Source: Chloroflexota bacterium
GTDB taxonomy: Bacteria; Chloroflexota; Anaerolineae; Promineifilales; Promineifilaceae
Reading direction: 5' to 3'
DNA length: 64,000 nt
NCBI GenBank assembly: GCA_013112725.1
Contig: JABFFZ010000011.1
Coordinates: forward strand, 1 to 64,000
Under the pieces are notes generated by a model. That model searched no databases and had not been told where the DNA came from. It worked only from the letters and a program-made list of their open reading frames with translations. This document shows, in pieces, positions 51,358 to 60,520 of the stretch. Numbering within the stretch: the stretch's first letter is position 1; every line of letters starts with the position of its first letter. Both the position numbers and the translations under genes were made by a program.

Positions 51358-52866
51358 TCATGGAGAGAAGGTCGCCTGCTGCTGCGCCTGATGCAGCGGC
51401 AAGATGAAGGTAAAGGTGGTACCCTGATTCGGTGCAGTCTCGAACCAGATACGGCCGTTATACGCCTCCACCAACATATGCACCACCGATAATCCCATAC
51501 CGATGCTCTGCGTACGAACCTGCTCTTCTCGCCATTCCGGGCGGAAAAAATCCTCAAAGATATGGCTTTGATCCTCAGGGGAAATGCCGATTCCCTGGTC
51601 GGCTACACTGATCACGGCAAACTCTTCAGATTCCAACACGGCCGTTACCCGCACCTCACCCCCGGCACGGCCGTATTTGATGCCGTTCGATACCAACTCC
51701 TCCACAATCATTGTGACATGAATGGGATCTGCCTCCACCCAATGCAATCGGCTGTCCAGATCAAGCCGGATAACCTGTTGACTTTTGGCCGCTACAGGCG
51801 TCATTTCTCGGGCAATTTGCTGCACAATTTGGGGGATGTTGGCCTGACCCGTTTTCGCTTCCATGCGCCCCCCTTTGACGGAGGCGGCAAACAGCAAACT
51901 GTTGATGATCTGCACCATCCGGGAAACGTTACGCTGGATGGTTTGTAAAAAGGCCTGCTGCGTCTCATTGAGTGCCCCGCCAGTACCAGATTGCAGCAGT
52001 TCGGTATAGCCTTTCACGGCCGTAAGCGGTGTGCGCAGTTCATGGGAAATGGTGGTGAGAAAAGCGTCGCGTGACTGTTCGGCCTGGTATGCCTGGGTAA
52101 TGTCACGTAAGATGACGACGGCGCCTTCGGCCACCCCCTCCTGGTTATAAATGATATTCATCTGCCCTTCCACCATACGGCCGTGAATATCAAACCGCCG
52201 CTCCGTCTGACCCTGGGTAACATCATCCAGCGCCGGGAAATGGGCCAGAATCGCCGTAATCGGCCGCCCCACCAGCGCATTTTCCCCCATGTTCAGAATA
52301 ATGGCCGCGGCCTGATTTACTGAGTAAATCAAGCCACTGGGGCCACATATCAATACACCATCTACCAGACATCCCAAAATCGGCTGGTCAGTTAACACCA
52401 TTTCAGCCGTAATATGGCCGTCGGTGGTCACGGGGCGGAGGGTGTGTGCTATTGGCGTGGCGGCAAAAATGGGGAAAGCGGTGCGCTGGCGCAAATCGGC
52501 GATGGCCGCAAAAGGCAGCGCCATCACAAAACCCCAGGTAAGTAAATCAAGGACGGGAAAAAAGGGAAACAGCGTGGCAACAACGCCTATCACTAACAAT
52601 CCCCACGTATAGCGCCAATCCAGATCCAGGCCCCACAAAAGCACGGCCCAGGCCACCAGTTGCAGCGCCAATACCAGCCATATGCCCGGCGTTCTCAGCA
52701 GCGCCAGATAAACAGCCGCAGCCCCCGCCACCTGTAAACCCATTAAATAATAGAGCGCGTGGGCAAATTGGCTGCGCTCCCGTCCCTGGCGCTTCAACCA
52801 CACGGCCGTAACCATCAACACTCCCAACGTGATGAGGTAATACTGCCAGAGGTTCATGGTCACCAT
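51358..52866 (-). CDS. Membrane histidine kinase with PAS domain
   Basis: About 502 residues from ATG 52866 (52857 is equally possible); the longer start at 52923 lies in a repeat. Five to six membrane helices (first 135 residues), PAS domain (about 170-280, 'LVDGVLICGPSGLIYSVNQA'), HisKA with 'FLTTISHELRTPLTAVKGYT' (phospho-His), HATPase_c ('VEELVSNGIKYGRAGGEVRV', 'DQGIGISPEDQSHIFEDFFR'). Orphan here: no response regulator beside it. The 280 bp upstream of the CpaB gene, 51076-51357, show no gene. Confidence 0.92.
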   Translation of the reverse strand: MVTMNLWQYYLITLGVLMVTAVWLKRQGRERSQFAHALYYLMGLQVAGAAAVYLALLRTPGIWLVLALQLVAWAVLLWGLDLDWRYTWGLLVIGVVATLFPFFPVLDLLTWGFVMALPFAAIADLRQRTAFPIFAATPIAHTLRPVTTDGHITAEMVLTDQPILGCLVDGVLICGPSGLIYSVNQAAAIILNMGENALVGRPITAILAHFPALDDVTQGQTERRFDIHGRMVEGQMNIIYNQEGVAEGAVVILRDITQAYQAEQSRDAFLTTISHELRTPLTAVKGYTELLQSGTGGALNETQQAFLQTIQRNVSRMVQIINSLLFAASVKGGRMEAKTGQANIPQIVQQIAREMTPVAAKSQQVIRLDLDSRLHWVEADPIHVTMIVEELVSNGIKYGRAGGEVRVTAVLESEEFAVISVADQGIGISPEDQSHIFEDFFRPEWREEQVRTQSIGMGLSVVHMLVEAYNGRIWFETAPNQGTTFTFILPLHQAQQQATFSP

Positions 52867-52887
52867 TTGATGGCGGTTCGAGAAATG

Positions 52888-52938
52888 GCGTAATGCGTGA
52901 CACGTAATGCCTGATAGCATCAAGCATCATGCCTGATT
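52888..52938. repeat. Inverted repeat, GCGTAATGCGTGACACG
   Basis: GCGTAATGCGTGACACGTAATGCCTGATAGCATCAAGCATCATGCC-like units, a degenerate member of the GTGATGCGTGA family, before the kinase start. Confidence 0.55.
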
Positions 52939-52961
52939 GAAATTCTATAGGCCAGACCTGA

Positions 52962-53378
52962 TCAAGGCGCGGGTTGAGGAGCGTCAGTTAACAAGCGCCA
53001 CCATGCCTGCCACGGCCGTGCCCGTGCAGCCGGGTCTGGCGTGGGTGGCGGCGGGGGGGGCGGCAGCGGCGTTACTTCAATAGTCAGAGGGACCACTCGC
53101 TTTTCACCGGGTAACAGATAGCCACCTTCATCACGGGCATAAGCCGCTACGTAATCCTCGCTTTGCACATACTCCAGCGTGGCTTGCAGTTCCACCTGGC
53201 GAGTCACTTCCAGGTCCAGTTCTGCCTGCAAAACGGCCTCGCCAGCGCCCACCTGCCGCCCGGCCTGTGCCCGCCGGTTCAAATTCAACGCGGCAAAAAG
53301 AGCCACCAACATGACAATCAGAATCAATATCTGAGGAAAAGTGAGTAACGGCCGTTGCCGGAACAATTTCTCGCGCAT
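52962..53378 (-). CDS. DivIC/FtsB-like septum formation protein
   Basis: 138 residues. A short basic cytoplasmic tail, one membrane helix (about 15-35, 'ILILIVMLVALFAALNLNRR'), a coiled coil (about 45-75) and the FtsB/DivIC 'EDYVAAYARDEGGYLLPGEK' segment (the family's ARE.l.lv.pGE motif). The C-terminal tail is Pro-rich. Part of the division FtsQLB-type complex by family; the assignment is moderate because such proteins are short and variable. Confidence 0.75.
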   Translation of the reverse strand: MREKLFRQRPLLTFPQILILIVMLVALFAALNLNRRAQAGRQVGAGEAVLQAELDLEVTRQVELQATLEYVQSEDYVAAYARDEGGYLLPGEKRVVPLTIEVTPLPPPPPPPTPDPAARARPWQAWWRLLTDAPQPAP

Positions 53379-53427
53379 GGCTACACATGTTAGCCGTTCT
53401 CATGGTGATATGCAATACGAATTCCCC

Positions 53428-53468
53428 GGCAGACCCGAAAGGGTTGGGGAAACCTTTCGGGTCTGCGC
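53428..53468. repeat. Inverted repeat GCAGACCCGAAAGG
   Basis: GCAGACCCGAAAGG faces CCTTTCGGGTCTGC, upstream of fabF. It resembles the ACCTGACAGG hairpins in design. Confidence 0.8.
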
Positions 53469-53516
53469 CGCATCTTGCCTGTTTGGGTTGGGTTTAAGTT
53501 GGATGTAAAATGGAAA

Positions 53517-53559
53517 AGGAGATTGAGAGATGATTGAATCTCCAATCTCCCAATCTCTA
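53517..53559. repeat. Inverted repeat, GGAGATTGAGAGATTG family
   Basis: AGGAGATTGAGAGATGATTG faces CAATCTCCCAATCTCT, ending 14 nt before the fabF start. Confidence 0.8.
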
Positions 53560-53573
53560 TTTTTGGAGGATTT

Positions 53574-54818
53574 ATGGACAAACAACGAGTTGTCATTACC
53601 GGCATGGGCATCATCAGCCCGCTGGGGAATGATTTGGAAAGTACCTGGCAAGGGATTAGCAGCGGTGAAAATGGCATTCACCGCATCACCGCCTTTGACC
53701 CGGAACCATACCGCTGCCAGATGGCCGGTGAGGTGAAAGGGTTTGACGCCGAAGCCCTATTCGGCCGCAAAGATGCGCGGCGCATGTCGCGCCAGACGCA
53801 GTTTGCTATGGCCGCCGCCGGGCAAGCCATTGCCGCCGCCGGGTTAAACTTTGACCACGAAAACCGGGATCGTGTGGGTGTACTGGTGGGCAGTGGCATG
53901 AGCGCCCTTGAACCGGTTTTTGACTCCTGGCAAGTAATGGAAACAAAGGGGCCAAACCGCGTTAGCCCCTTTCTCATTCCCATCATGCTGCCGGACACAC
54001 CAGGGGCGGCTATTTCTATTGCCTATGGCTTGCACGGGCCAAACTTTACCCTGGCGACGGCCTGCGCCACGGGCAATGACTCTATCGGGCAGGCGTACCG
54101 GATGATTCAGTGGGGGCTGCAAGACGTGATCCTGGCGGGGGCGACGGAAGCGGCCATCATCCCCATCACCATCGCCGGTTTTGCAGCCATGACGGCGCTG
54201 TCTAACCGGAATGAGGAACCGGAGCGGGCGTCACGGCCGTTTGACCTGCATCGGGATGGGTTTGTGCCCGGCGAAGGGGCAGCTATCCTGGTGCTGGAAT
54301 CATTGGCCCATGCCCAGGCGCGGGGGGCGACCATTGTGGGGGAAGTATTGGGCTATGGCATGACCTCAGACGCTTACCATGTGTCCGCCCCGGCGGAAGA
54401 TGGCGCGGGGGCAATGAAGGCGATGAAGCTGGCAATGCAGGAGGCGGGGGTCACGGCCGTAGACATTGACTATATCAACGCGCACGGCACCAGCACACCG
54501 CTAAACGACAAAGTGGAATCAATGGCCGTCAAGGGGGCGTTGGGCGACCGCGCTTACCAAATTCCCATGAGTTCCACCAAATCTATGACCGGCCATTTAT
54601 TGGGCGCTACCGGCGCGTTGGAAGCGGTCTTTTGCCTGAAAGCGATGGAAACGGGGGTCATCCCGCCCACCATCAATTATGAAACACCAGACCCGGCATG
54701 TGACCTGGATTACGTGCCCAACGAACCACGCCAGGCGCAGGTAAACATTGCCATGACCAACGCTTTTGGCTTCGGCGGGCATAATTCTGTTTTGATCTTG
54801 GGAAAATTTGATTCGTAA
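53574..54818 (+). CDS. fabF: Beta-ketoacyl-ACP synthase II
   Basis: 414 residues, the normal length. Catalytic Cys164 in ATACATGND, His in 'INAHGTSTPLND' (about 304) and 'MTGHLLGATGALEAVF' (about 340), glycine-rich 'TNAFGFGGHNSVLILG' end. Elongates acyl-ACP in type II fatty-acid synthesis. TTTTTGGAGG precedes the ATG. No other fab gene is in view. Confidence 0.96.
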   Translation: MDKQRVVITGMGIISPLGNDLESTWQGISSGENGIHRITAFDPEPYRCQMAGEVKGFDAEALFGRKDARRMSRQTQFAMAAAGQAIAAAGLNFDHENRDRVGVLVGSGMSALEPVFDSWQVMETKGPNRVSPFLIPIMLPDTPGAAISIAYGLHGPNFTLATACATGNDSIGQAYRMIQWGLQDVILAGATEAAIIPITIAGFAAMTALSNRNEEPERASRPFDLHRDGFVPGEGAAILVLESLAHAQARGATIVGEVLGYGMTSDAYHVSAPAEDGAGAMKAMKLAMQEAGVTAVDIDYINAHGTSTPLNDKVESMAVKGALGDRAYQIPMSSTKSMTGHLLGATGALEAVFCLKAMETGVIPPTINYETPDPACDLDYVPNEPRQAQVNIAMTNAFGFGGHNSVLILGKFDS

Positions 54819-54827
54819 ATTGTATGC

Positions 54828-54897
54828 GTAGGGGCGAGGCAGTTGGGTATTGCCTTGTCTTGCAAGACTGCTATGCTCCCAACTGCCTCGCCCCTAC
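54828..54897. terminator. Long hairpin between fabF and the DUF2085 gene
   Basis: GTAGGGGCGAGGCAGTTGGG and its exact reverse complement CCCAACTGCCTCGCCCCTAC flank a 30-nt centre with its own small dyad (CTTGTCTTGCAAGAC). Lies between convergent stops, so a bidirectional terminator is possible. Confidence 0.7.
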
Positions 54898-54899
54898 CC

Positions 54900-55688
54900 C
54901 TACCCATTGCGCTGTTCAATTCTCACCGCTGCTTCTTGTTCAGATACCTGCATCCCGCCATCCACATGCGGCAGGATAAGCCAGGCGAGCATGAAACCAA
55001 AGAGAGCGCCGGTAGCAAAACGGAGCCAGGGCGGGCTTTCGCGTAGGGGGAAAATGGCGCCTAATAGTTGTTGGATGGATGACGGTTCACCGCCGCCAAT
55101 GGGCACGGCATAGTAGCCAAAAAGCTGGCTGAAGCCGTCCAGAGCAATCGGCCCCATGCCAATGATAAGGAAGATGAGGACGGGCAACGGCCGTATCACC
55201 ACCCGTTTACGCAACAGGCCATACAACAATCCGCCAATCAACACAAAGCCATAAATGGCGATGTCTCGCTCACAAAGCGCCATTTTGTAACCCAACTGTT
55301 CATTGCCTACAAAACGGCGCGCCGCCAGGAAGAAGTTGGCCCAATTATCGGGGCTGGCCCCTTCAAATTCTTCGATCTCATCGGTGTAGGCTTCCAGCGG
55401 CTTGTAGCTCGTGCCCGCCAGTTCACGCGGGTAGACGGGCTGCTCGCCAAACAGGAAAAAGCTGCGCGAGGCCATCTGGTGGCACATAGGACTATAAACG
55501 GTGTAAATGATCCGCCCCGGCCCGGTCAACCCGGCGTGCATCAATATGGGGGCCAGAATGGGCAGGAAAACGTAAATGGCGACGACGGTATTAAACACCA
55601 GCAACCAGTGACGGCTAAACCAATGGGTAAATTTATCCGCGCCCAGGGCAATGTTTTGTGACGTGTTGTTTCTTGGGGGTACATCCAT
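54900..55688 (-). CDS. DUF2085 membrane protein
   Basis: 262 residues with about six hydrophobic helices. Family signature 'YTVYSPMCHQMASRSFFLFG' (Cys-His) and 'ALCERDIAIYGFVLIGGLLY' (Cys-x-Arg-Asp). The conserved Cys/His pairs suggest metal or redox binding; the function is not established. Downstream of the cytochrome c maturation block on the same strand. Confidence 0.88.
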   Translation of the reverse strand: MDVPPRNNTSQNIALGADKFTHWFSRHWLLVFNTVVAIYVFLPILAPILMHAGLTGPGRIIYTVYSPMCHQMASRSFFLFGEQPVYPRELAGTSYKPLEAYTDEIEEFEGASPDNWANFFLAARRFVGNEQLGYKMALCERDIAIYGFVLIGGLLYGLLRKRVVIRPLPVLIFLIIGMGPIALDGFSQLFGYYAVPIGGGEPSSIQQLLGAIFPLRESPPWLRFATGALFGFMLAWLILPHVDGGMQVSEQEAAVRIEQRNG

Positions 55689-55794
55689 AGCCGCAAGTAT
55701 AAAGAAAACAATGCCTAATGCACAGTCATGATACTGCTAACAATTATAAACGAGCGTTCCGTTCACGGTCGGCTCTGCGCCGGGCAGCCGTTGT

Positions 55795-56454
55795 TCATGG
55801 AGTGCTTTTTATAGTCTCCGCCAGATACGCCTCAATTTGGGAGGCAGCTAACATGCCACGATGGATAGCGGTAATTTCCCCCGCGCCATTGATGAAAAAG
55901 CTGGAAGGAAAGAAGCGGTTCACGCCATATAGTTCGGCCACCACCCCCTCACTATCCAGCAGAGGCGTAAAAGTCAGCCCCATTTCATCCACAAAAAATT
56001 TGCGCACAAGTTGGGGGGATTCTTCCTGGTTGAGCGCCAGAATAACCAGGCCATCATCCTGGTATTGGCTGTAGGCGGCTTGCAGTTCGGGCATTTCCAG
56101 GCGGCAGGGGGCGCACCAGGTGGCCCAAAAGTTGAGAATGACAGGACGGCCGTGAAAATCCGCCAACTGCACCACATTCCCATCTAAATCTAACAGGGCA
56201 AAGTCATACGCCGGGTCGCCGGTGGTCAGGCGGTCGCTGGGGAGCTGCGCCAGCCCTGTCCGGGAACCGGTATTGGCGGGTACTTGTTCCAGTATGGAGG
56301 ATTGGGGTTGGGACACGGCCGCGTTCCCCCACCCACTGCCAAAGATAAACAGAGCAAACGCCAGGCCCAGCAAAAAAAAGCCGGCTATGAGGAAAAGGGG
56401 TCGGTGAGTACGGCCATGGCCCTGAACTGGTTCATGGTCTTGTGGGAGGGACAT
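55795..56454 (-). CDS. TlpA/ResA-like membrane-anchored thiol-disulfide oxidoreductase
   Basis: 219 residues. Membrane anchor at about 20-42, then the thioredoxin fold with WCAPC at 113-117 (Cys114, Cys117), 'DFALLDLDGNVVQLADFHGR' AhpC/TSA-type start, and cis-Pro region 'RFFPSSFFINGAGEI'. Expected to keep apocytochrome c CxxCH thiols reduced outside the membrane. Its partner CcdA is encoded directly upstream. Confidence 0.92.
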   Translation of the reverse strand: MSLPQDHEPVQGHGRTHRPLFLIAGFFLLGLAFALFIFGSGWGNAAVSQPQSSILEQVPANTGSRTGLAQLPSDRLTTGDPAYDFALLDLDGNVVQLADFHGRPVILNFWATWCAPCRLEMPELQAAYSQYQDDGLVILALNQEESPQLVRKFFVDEMGLTFTPLLDSEGVVAELYGVNRFFPSSFFINGAGEITAIHRGMLAASQIEAYLAETIKSTP

Positions 56455-56464
56455 AGGAACAGAT

Positions 56465-56508
56465 GTAATTGGGTAATTGGGTAATTACCCGGTAATTACC
56501 CGGTTACA
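56465..56508. repeat. Inverted repeat, TAATTGGG family
   Basis: TAATTGGGTAATTGGGTAAT faces ATTACCCGGTAATTACCCGG between ccdA and the tlpA-like gene, upstream of the latter. Confidence 0.85.
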
Positions 56509-56522
56509 TAATGACCAATCTT

Positions 56523-57641
56523 CTACGGCGTAAAAAAGTTCACAATCAATTCTTCAAACTCAATCAGCTTTTCCGCCACCCACGAATCCACCAGCAGCCC
56601 GTTAATGAGCGTCAGCGAACCGTTGAGCATGAGCAGGGCAATGAGGATAAACAACGCGCCACTAATCAATTGTGTACTGTGCAAATGCACCGTCATCCGC
56701 TGGCTGCCCGTGCTGGTAAACGTCCATAATGCCGCGCCTGCCACCGTCAGCAGCAACAGCCCCACTTCCATCGCCAGCGTCATTTCACGTCCCGCCAAAA
56801 CCGGGTAGGCGCGGAACAGATATTCCACCACTGCCACCAGGATGCGCCAGATAGCCAGCGCCCAAATCAGGGCTACCACAAACGTATGCGTATCCCATTC
56901 CCACCCCTTACCGCGCAGCACTTTCCAAAAGGTACTTTGGCGGCTGATACGCCCAAAAAAGGTGGAGACGATAAGCAGCGGCAGCCCTAACCCTAAGGTG
57001 TAGATGAACAGCAGCGACATGCCCCGCCAGACCGTATCCGTGTAATAAGCCAGCGTCGTCACTGCCCCCAAAATGGGGCCAATGCAAGCCGTCCAGCCTA
57101 CGGCAAAGGTCAACCCAAAAACGTAGGACCCGGCCAACGTGGCGCTGCGTGGTTCCGCCCCCCCACCACCGCTGGTATCCACGCCGGTAAACCCTTTACC
57201 GAGCAGGCTCAACACCCCCATCACCATAATGACCGAGCCACCCACAATCATCAAGATAGCCTGGTTTTGACCCAACACTCGCCCCAGAGCAAAACCGACC
57301 GCGCCGAAAAGGGTAAACGTGGTAGTCAGCCCCAGGATGAAAGCCAAAGTATTAGCGGCAATTTGGGAACGGCCGCTCTGAAAAGCAAAGGCAAAATAAG
57401 CGGTCAACACCGGCAGCGTACAGGGCGACAAAAAACTGAGCAGCCCCCCGCCAAAGGCCAACACGGCCAACACAAGATATGGTTGGGTTTGCAGGCCAAA
57501 TTGAATGCGGTTGGGATCGTTGCTCTGGTTAAAAGCGCCAAAGATAAGCAGGATGATCACGGCCGTGACCAACCCGATCACCAATTTCTGTCCACTCGAC
57601 AGCGCCTGCCAGCGCCCCGGTAAAGTTGTCGTTTTCTGCAT
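56523..57641 (-). CDS. ccdA: CcdA/DsbD-type cytochrome c biogenesis protein
   Basis: 372 residues. A leading helix (about 18-38) is followed by the CcdA core: Cys in 'GGGLLSFLSPCTLPVLTAYF' and in 'FGLTFAVGWTACIGPILGAV', six or more helices. It passes electrons across the membrane to the TlpA/ResA protein. C-terminal extension with two more helices ('FVVALIWALAIWRILVAVVE', 'STQLISGALFILIALLMLNG') makes it longer than minimal CcdA (about 240). Confidence 0.92.
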   Translation of the reverse strand: MQKTTTLPGRWQALSSGQKLVIGLVTAVIILLIFGAFNQSNDPNRIQFGLQTQPYLVLAVLAFGGGLLSFLSPCTLPVLTAYFAFAFQSGRSQIAANTLAFILGLTTTFTLFGAVGFALGRVLGQNQAILMIVGGSVIMVMGVLSLLGKGFTGVDTSGGGGAEPRSATLAGSYVFGLTFAVGWTACIGPILGAVTTLAYYTDTVWRGMSLLFIYTLGLGLPLLIVSTFFGRISRQSTFWKVLRGKGWEWDTHTFVVALIWALAIWRILVAVVEYLFRAYPVLAGREMTLAMEVGLLLLTVAGAALWTFTSTGSQRMTVHLHSTQLISGALFILIALLMLNGSLTLINGLLVDSWVAEKLIEFEELIVNFFTP

Positions 57642-57740
57642 AAAGGTATCTCTCCGTCAAACCAAAATCTACCTCTTAGACATACTGCCTGCCGCTCATC
57701 TTACAACAGGAAAGAGATTAGGGGATTGAGTGGCGACCAC

Positions 57741-57769
57741 ACATCCGATTTCTCAAAGAAATCGGATGT
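57741..57769. repeat. 13-bp hairpin ACATCCGATTTCT
   Basis: ACATCCGATTTCT - CAA - AGAAATCGGATGT, upstream of ccdA. AGAGATTAGGGGATTGAG-type units lie beside it. Confidence 0.8.
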
Positions 57770-57816
57770 ATGACACGAACGAGTGGAAATATCATTTCCC
57801 AGAGAGATTAAATCCC

Positions 57817-58020
57817 CTAATCCCCAATCTCCTCCTCTTCCAACAACTGCGCCATCAACTGCAAATCTTTCTGCAAATTCCGCTGCCGTACCGCCAGCGT
57901 CACAATATACCCCAACGAAATCAGCCCCATCACCGCATACCCCAACAGCAAATAATCATTAAACCGGTTAGGGTTGCTAATTTGCAGCCAGGGCAACCCA
58001 AACATCCACAAAGCCATCAT
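57817..58020 (-). CDS. CcmD-like small membrane protein
   Basis: 67 residues. One helix ('DYLLLGYAVMGLISLGYIVT') followed by a basic/coiled stretch 'RQRNLQKDLQLMAQLLEEEE', the layout of CcmD, which releases holo-CcmE from CcmABC. Its start lies 2 nt after the ccmC stop, so coupled translation. Assigned mainly by size, layout and context. Confidence 0.75.
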   Translation of the reverse strand: MMALWMFGLPWLQISNPNRFNDYLLLGYAVMGLISLGYIVTLAVRQRNLQKDLQLMAQLLEEEEIGD

Positions 58021-58022
58021 TC

Positions 58023-58769
58023 TTATCCTCCTTGCAAACGGGCCGCCACCCGCATTTTTAGCGTCGTCACCTGATCCTTCAATAGTTGCAGCCGAATACG
58101 GTTCATCAGCCAGGCCACGTAAATGAGCGAAAAGGAGACCACATTCACCGTCAGCGTAATCCCCATGCGCATCGAGGCCAGACCAGGGGCAATGTCCTGT
58201 AACCCTTGCTCCGCCCCTTGCGCCGATTCCAACGTGCCGCCAAAGACCACCGGATGAATATCGCGCCAGATGCGGATGCTGACATAGGCCAGAATAATGG
58301 AGACAAACGACACAATGACGTACACGGCCGCAAACCGGCCCCGCTTCTCCTCATCCTCAATGGCGCCGCGCAGCATGAAGTAAGCGGCATACACCAGCCA
58401 GGCAATGGTAATCAACGTCAGGCGCGGACTCCATTCCCACCAGGTATTCCAGGCCGGTTTACCCCACACCGACCCCGCCGCCGTCGTCACCGTTAGAAAA
58501 ACCAGCCCCACTTCCACCGAAGAGAGAGCAATGGTGTCCCAACGGCGCTGTGGCCGCCACAGGTACAAAATGCCAGCGACCAGGGCCACAAAAAAAGCGA
58601 TGGACCCCACCCAGGCTGTGCCTACATGAAAATAGAAAATGCGCTGCACATTGCCCATCGAACGTTCTACCGGTGCATACAAAAAGATAAAGCCAATGCT
58701 CACCAACAGCGACAAAAAGGCCAGCACATTCAAAACGGCCACAGTCCGGTTCAAGCGCGTCATGTTCAT
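58023..58769 (-). CDS. ccmC: Cytochrome c biogenesis protein CcmC (heme handling)
   Basis: 248 residues from ATG 58769 (AAGGAGTGAGG upstream). Six helices, conserved His in 'FYFHVGTAWVGSIAFFVALV' and 'WRDIHPVV', and the heme WWD-type loop 'GKPAWNTWWEWSPRLTLITI'. The usual Asp of WWxWD is Ser here. CcmC hands heme to CcmE in the Ccm system I; ccmE and ccmF are not in the window. Confidence 0.92.
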   Translation of the reverse strand: MNMTRLNRTVAVLNVLAFLSLLVSIGFIFLYAPVERSMGNVQRIFYFHVGTAWVGSIAFFVALVAGILYLWRPQRRWDTIALSSVEVGLVFLTVTTAAGSVWGKPAWNTWWEWSPRLTLITIAWLVYAAYFMLRGAIEDEEKRGRFAAVYVIVSFVSIILAYVSIRIWRDIHPVVFGGTLESAQGAEQGLQDIAPGLASMRMGITLTVNVVSFSLIYVAWLMNRIRLQLLKDQVTTLKMRVAARLQGG

Positions 58770-58825
58770 AAGCCTCACTCCTTTTCAAACCCTAAGGGAT
58801 TTTGAAAACCTGAGGGTCTTCAACC

Positions 58826-59551
58826 TTACGACTCCACCAAAAACGGATAACTAAAAAATCCAACGGCTAAAATGGCCAGATCATACGCCGCAATAAGGGA
58901 AATACTGCTATTGACGGTATCCATCTGCGGCTGCAAAGAGACAATTTCGGCGGTGGCGATGGCCGCCGGCAAGATCAACGGCAGCACAATGGGCAGCAGC
59001 AAAATGGGCAGCAGCACTTCCCGCGAACGGGTCTGGATAGTCATGGAAGTGACCAACACCCCGGCAGCCACATAACCAATAGTGCCCAAAAACAGAACCA
59101 GCAGAGCCGCCGGTTGCCAAAACGGTTTATTAAAGAAGATGGTAAAGATGAAAACCAACGCGACTTCCAACAGCAGCGTAAAAATGGTGACACTGATCAC
59201 CTTGGCCAGGTAAATACCGCGCCGATCCACCGGGGCGATCAACAGCGCGTCAATCGTCTGGTTCTCACGCTCAATGGACAGCGAACGATTCAGCCCCAAC
59301 GTGCCTGCCAGGATGATGGTGGCCCACAAAAGGCCCGTAGATACCTGGCGGGCAGCGTCCAGATCGGTACTCAGGGCAAAGTTGAACATGACGACGACGA
59401 CGAGCGAGAACATGAGCATGACGCTCAAGGTCTGGCGGGTGTGCTGCTCGATGCGTAAATCTTTCCAAACGATAGACCACACGGCCGTCCAGAACGATGA
59501 GGTGGTCGCCTGGGGGCGCGCCACCGGTATTCCCTGACTTTGCTCAGCCAC
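58826..59551 (-). CDS. ccmB: Heme exporter protein CcmB
   Basis: About 241 residues from GTG 59551; upstream codons come from a short dispersed repeat (encoding LALSLPKRG), so the start is uncertain. Six helices: 'VMLMFSLVVVVMFNFALS', 'TGLLWATIILAGTLGLNRSL', 'LLLEVALVFIFTIFF' and others; 'ERENQTIDALLIAPVDRRGI' is a conserved cytoplasmic loop. Permease of the CcmAB transporter that powers release of holo-CcmE. Confidence 0.92.
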   Translation of the reverse strand: MAEQSQGIPVARPQATTSSFWTAVWSIVWKDLRIEQHTRQTLSVMLMFSLVVVVMFNFALSTDLDAARQVSTGLLWATIILAGTLGLNRSLSIERENQTIDALLIAPVDRRGIYLAKVISVTIFTLLLEVALVFIFTIFFNKPFWQPAALLVLFLGTIGYVAAGVLVTSMTIQTRSREVLLPILLLPIVLPLILPAAIATAEIVSLQPQMDTVNSSISLIAAYDLAILAVGFFSYPFLVES

Positions 59552-59566
59552 TTGCCACCTGCCCCT

Positions 59567-59592
59567 CTTCGGCAAGCTCAGGGCCAGCTTGG
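59567..59592. repeat. Short dispersed repeat CTTCGGCAAGCTCAGGGCCA
   Basis: Related to the 38-bp insertion in the RHS remnant and to the leuS insertion. Sits between ccmA and ccmB, next to GTGGCAAGTGG-type repeats that run to about 59640. Confidence 0.7.
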
Positions 59593-59634
59593 CCACCTGA
59601 CACCTGACACTCGACACTCAACACCCGACATCTG

Positions 59635-60354
59635 CTACTTGCCACCTGCCGCCTCTTTCCGCCCCGTATGGGCGGCATACAGCTCTAAAAAGTCAGACGA
59701 CGTCACTTCGTGGCTGTTTAAGGAAGCGACAATTTTGCCCCGGTTGAGGATGGCCATGCGGTCACACAAATCCAGACCATGCACCAGATCGTGGGTGATG
59801 AGGAGGATCGTACGGCCGTCCGCCTGCTCCCGCAGCAGCAAATCATCCAACAACTGCGCCGCATCCTGGTCTAGCCCGGTGTACGGTTCGTCCAGCAGCA
59901 GCACTTCCGGCTCATGCAGCGTGGCTCTGGCAATCGTCAGGCGCTGCATCATGCCCCGCGAAAAGGTGCGCACCGGGTCGCGCTGCCGCGCCGCCAGCCC
60001 CACCTGCTTCAAAGCGCGGCCAATACGCACCTCGGCATCGGGCACACTGTACAGCCGGGCATAAAAATGCAGATTTTCCGCCGCCGTCAGGTCGCCATAT
60101 AACAATGTCTGATGGGAAACTAGACCAATGTAGCGCCGCACCCGGTCGCCATGCTGCGGCAGCGCCCAGCCGCCGATCTTCACTTCGCCCGCTGTAGGCT
60201 TGAGCAACGTCGCCACAATGCGCATCAGCGTAGATTTGCCGGCGCCATTAGGCCCAACCAGGGTCACAAACTCACCGGCGGCCACGTGCAACTGCACCCC
60301 ACGTAAAACCGGCGTAACACCGTAATTTTTGACCAGCCCGGCGATTTGAATCAT
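59635..60354 (-). CDS. ccmA: Heme exporter ATP-binding protein CcmA
   Basis: 239 residues. Walker A GPNGAGKST, Q-loop region 'YIGLVSHQTLLYGDLTAAEN', signature FSRGMMQRLTIARA, Walker B VLLLDEPYTGLD, H-loop ITHD. First gene of the ccmABC-ccmD-ccdA-tlpA block. The very short N terminus 'MIQIAGLVKNYGVTPVLRGV' is standard. Confidence 0.92.
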   Translation of the reverse strand: MIQIAGLVKNYGVTPVLRGVQLHVAAGEFVTLVGPNGAGKSTLMRIVATLLKPTAGEVKIGGWALPQHGDRVRRYIGLVSHQTLLYGDLTAAENLHFYARLYSVPDAEVRIGRALKQVGLAARQRDPVRTFSRGMMQRLTIARATLHEPEVLLLDEPYTGLDQDAAQLLDDLLLREQADGRTILLITHDLVHGLDLCDRMAILNRGKIVASLNSHEVTSSDFLELYAAHTGRKEAAGGK

Positions 60355-60520
60355 GCGCCTATTTTAGAGTGTTACCGGGGGCGGGCAAGTGACATTCATC
60401 AACGATGCAGGCGACATCTACCATTTGCCATATTCCCTGTTAAACTTAGCTTACGAGGAGACAACCAATCAATCACCACAAATTCGTGTAATTCGTGGCA
60501 ATCAAAAGAGGTGAAACCCG

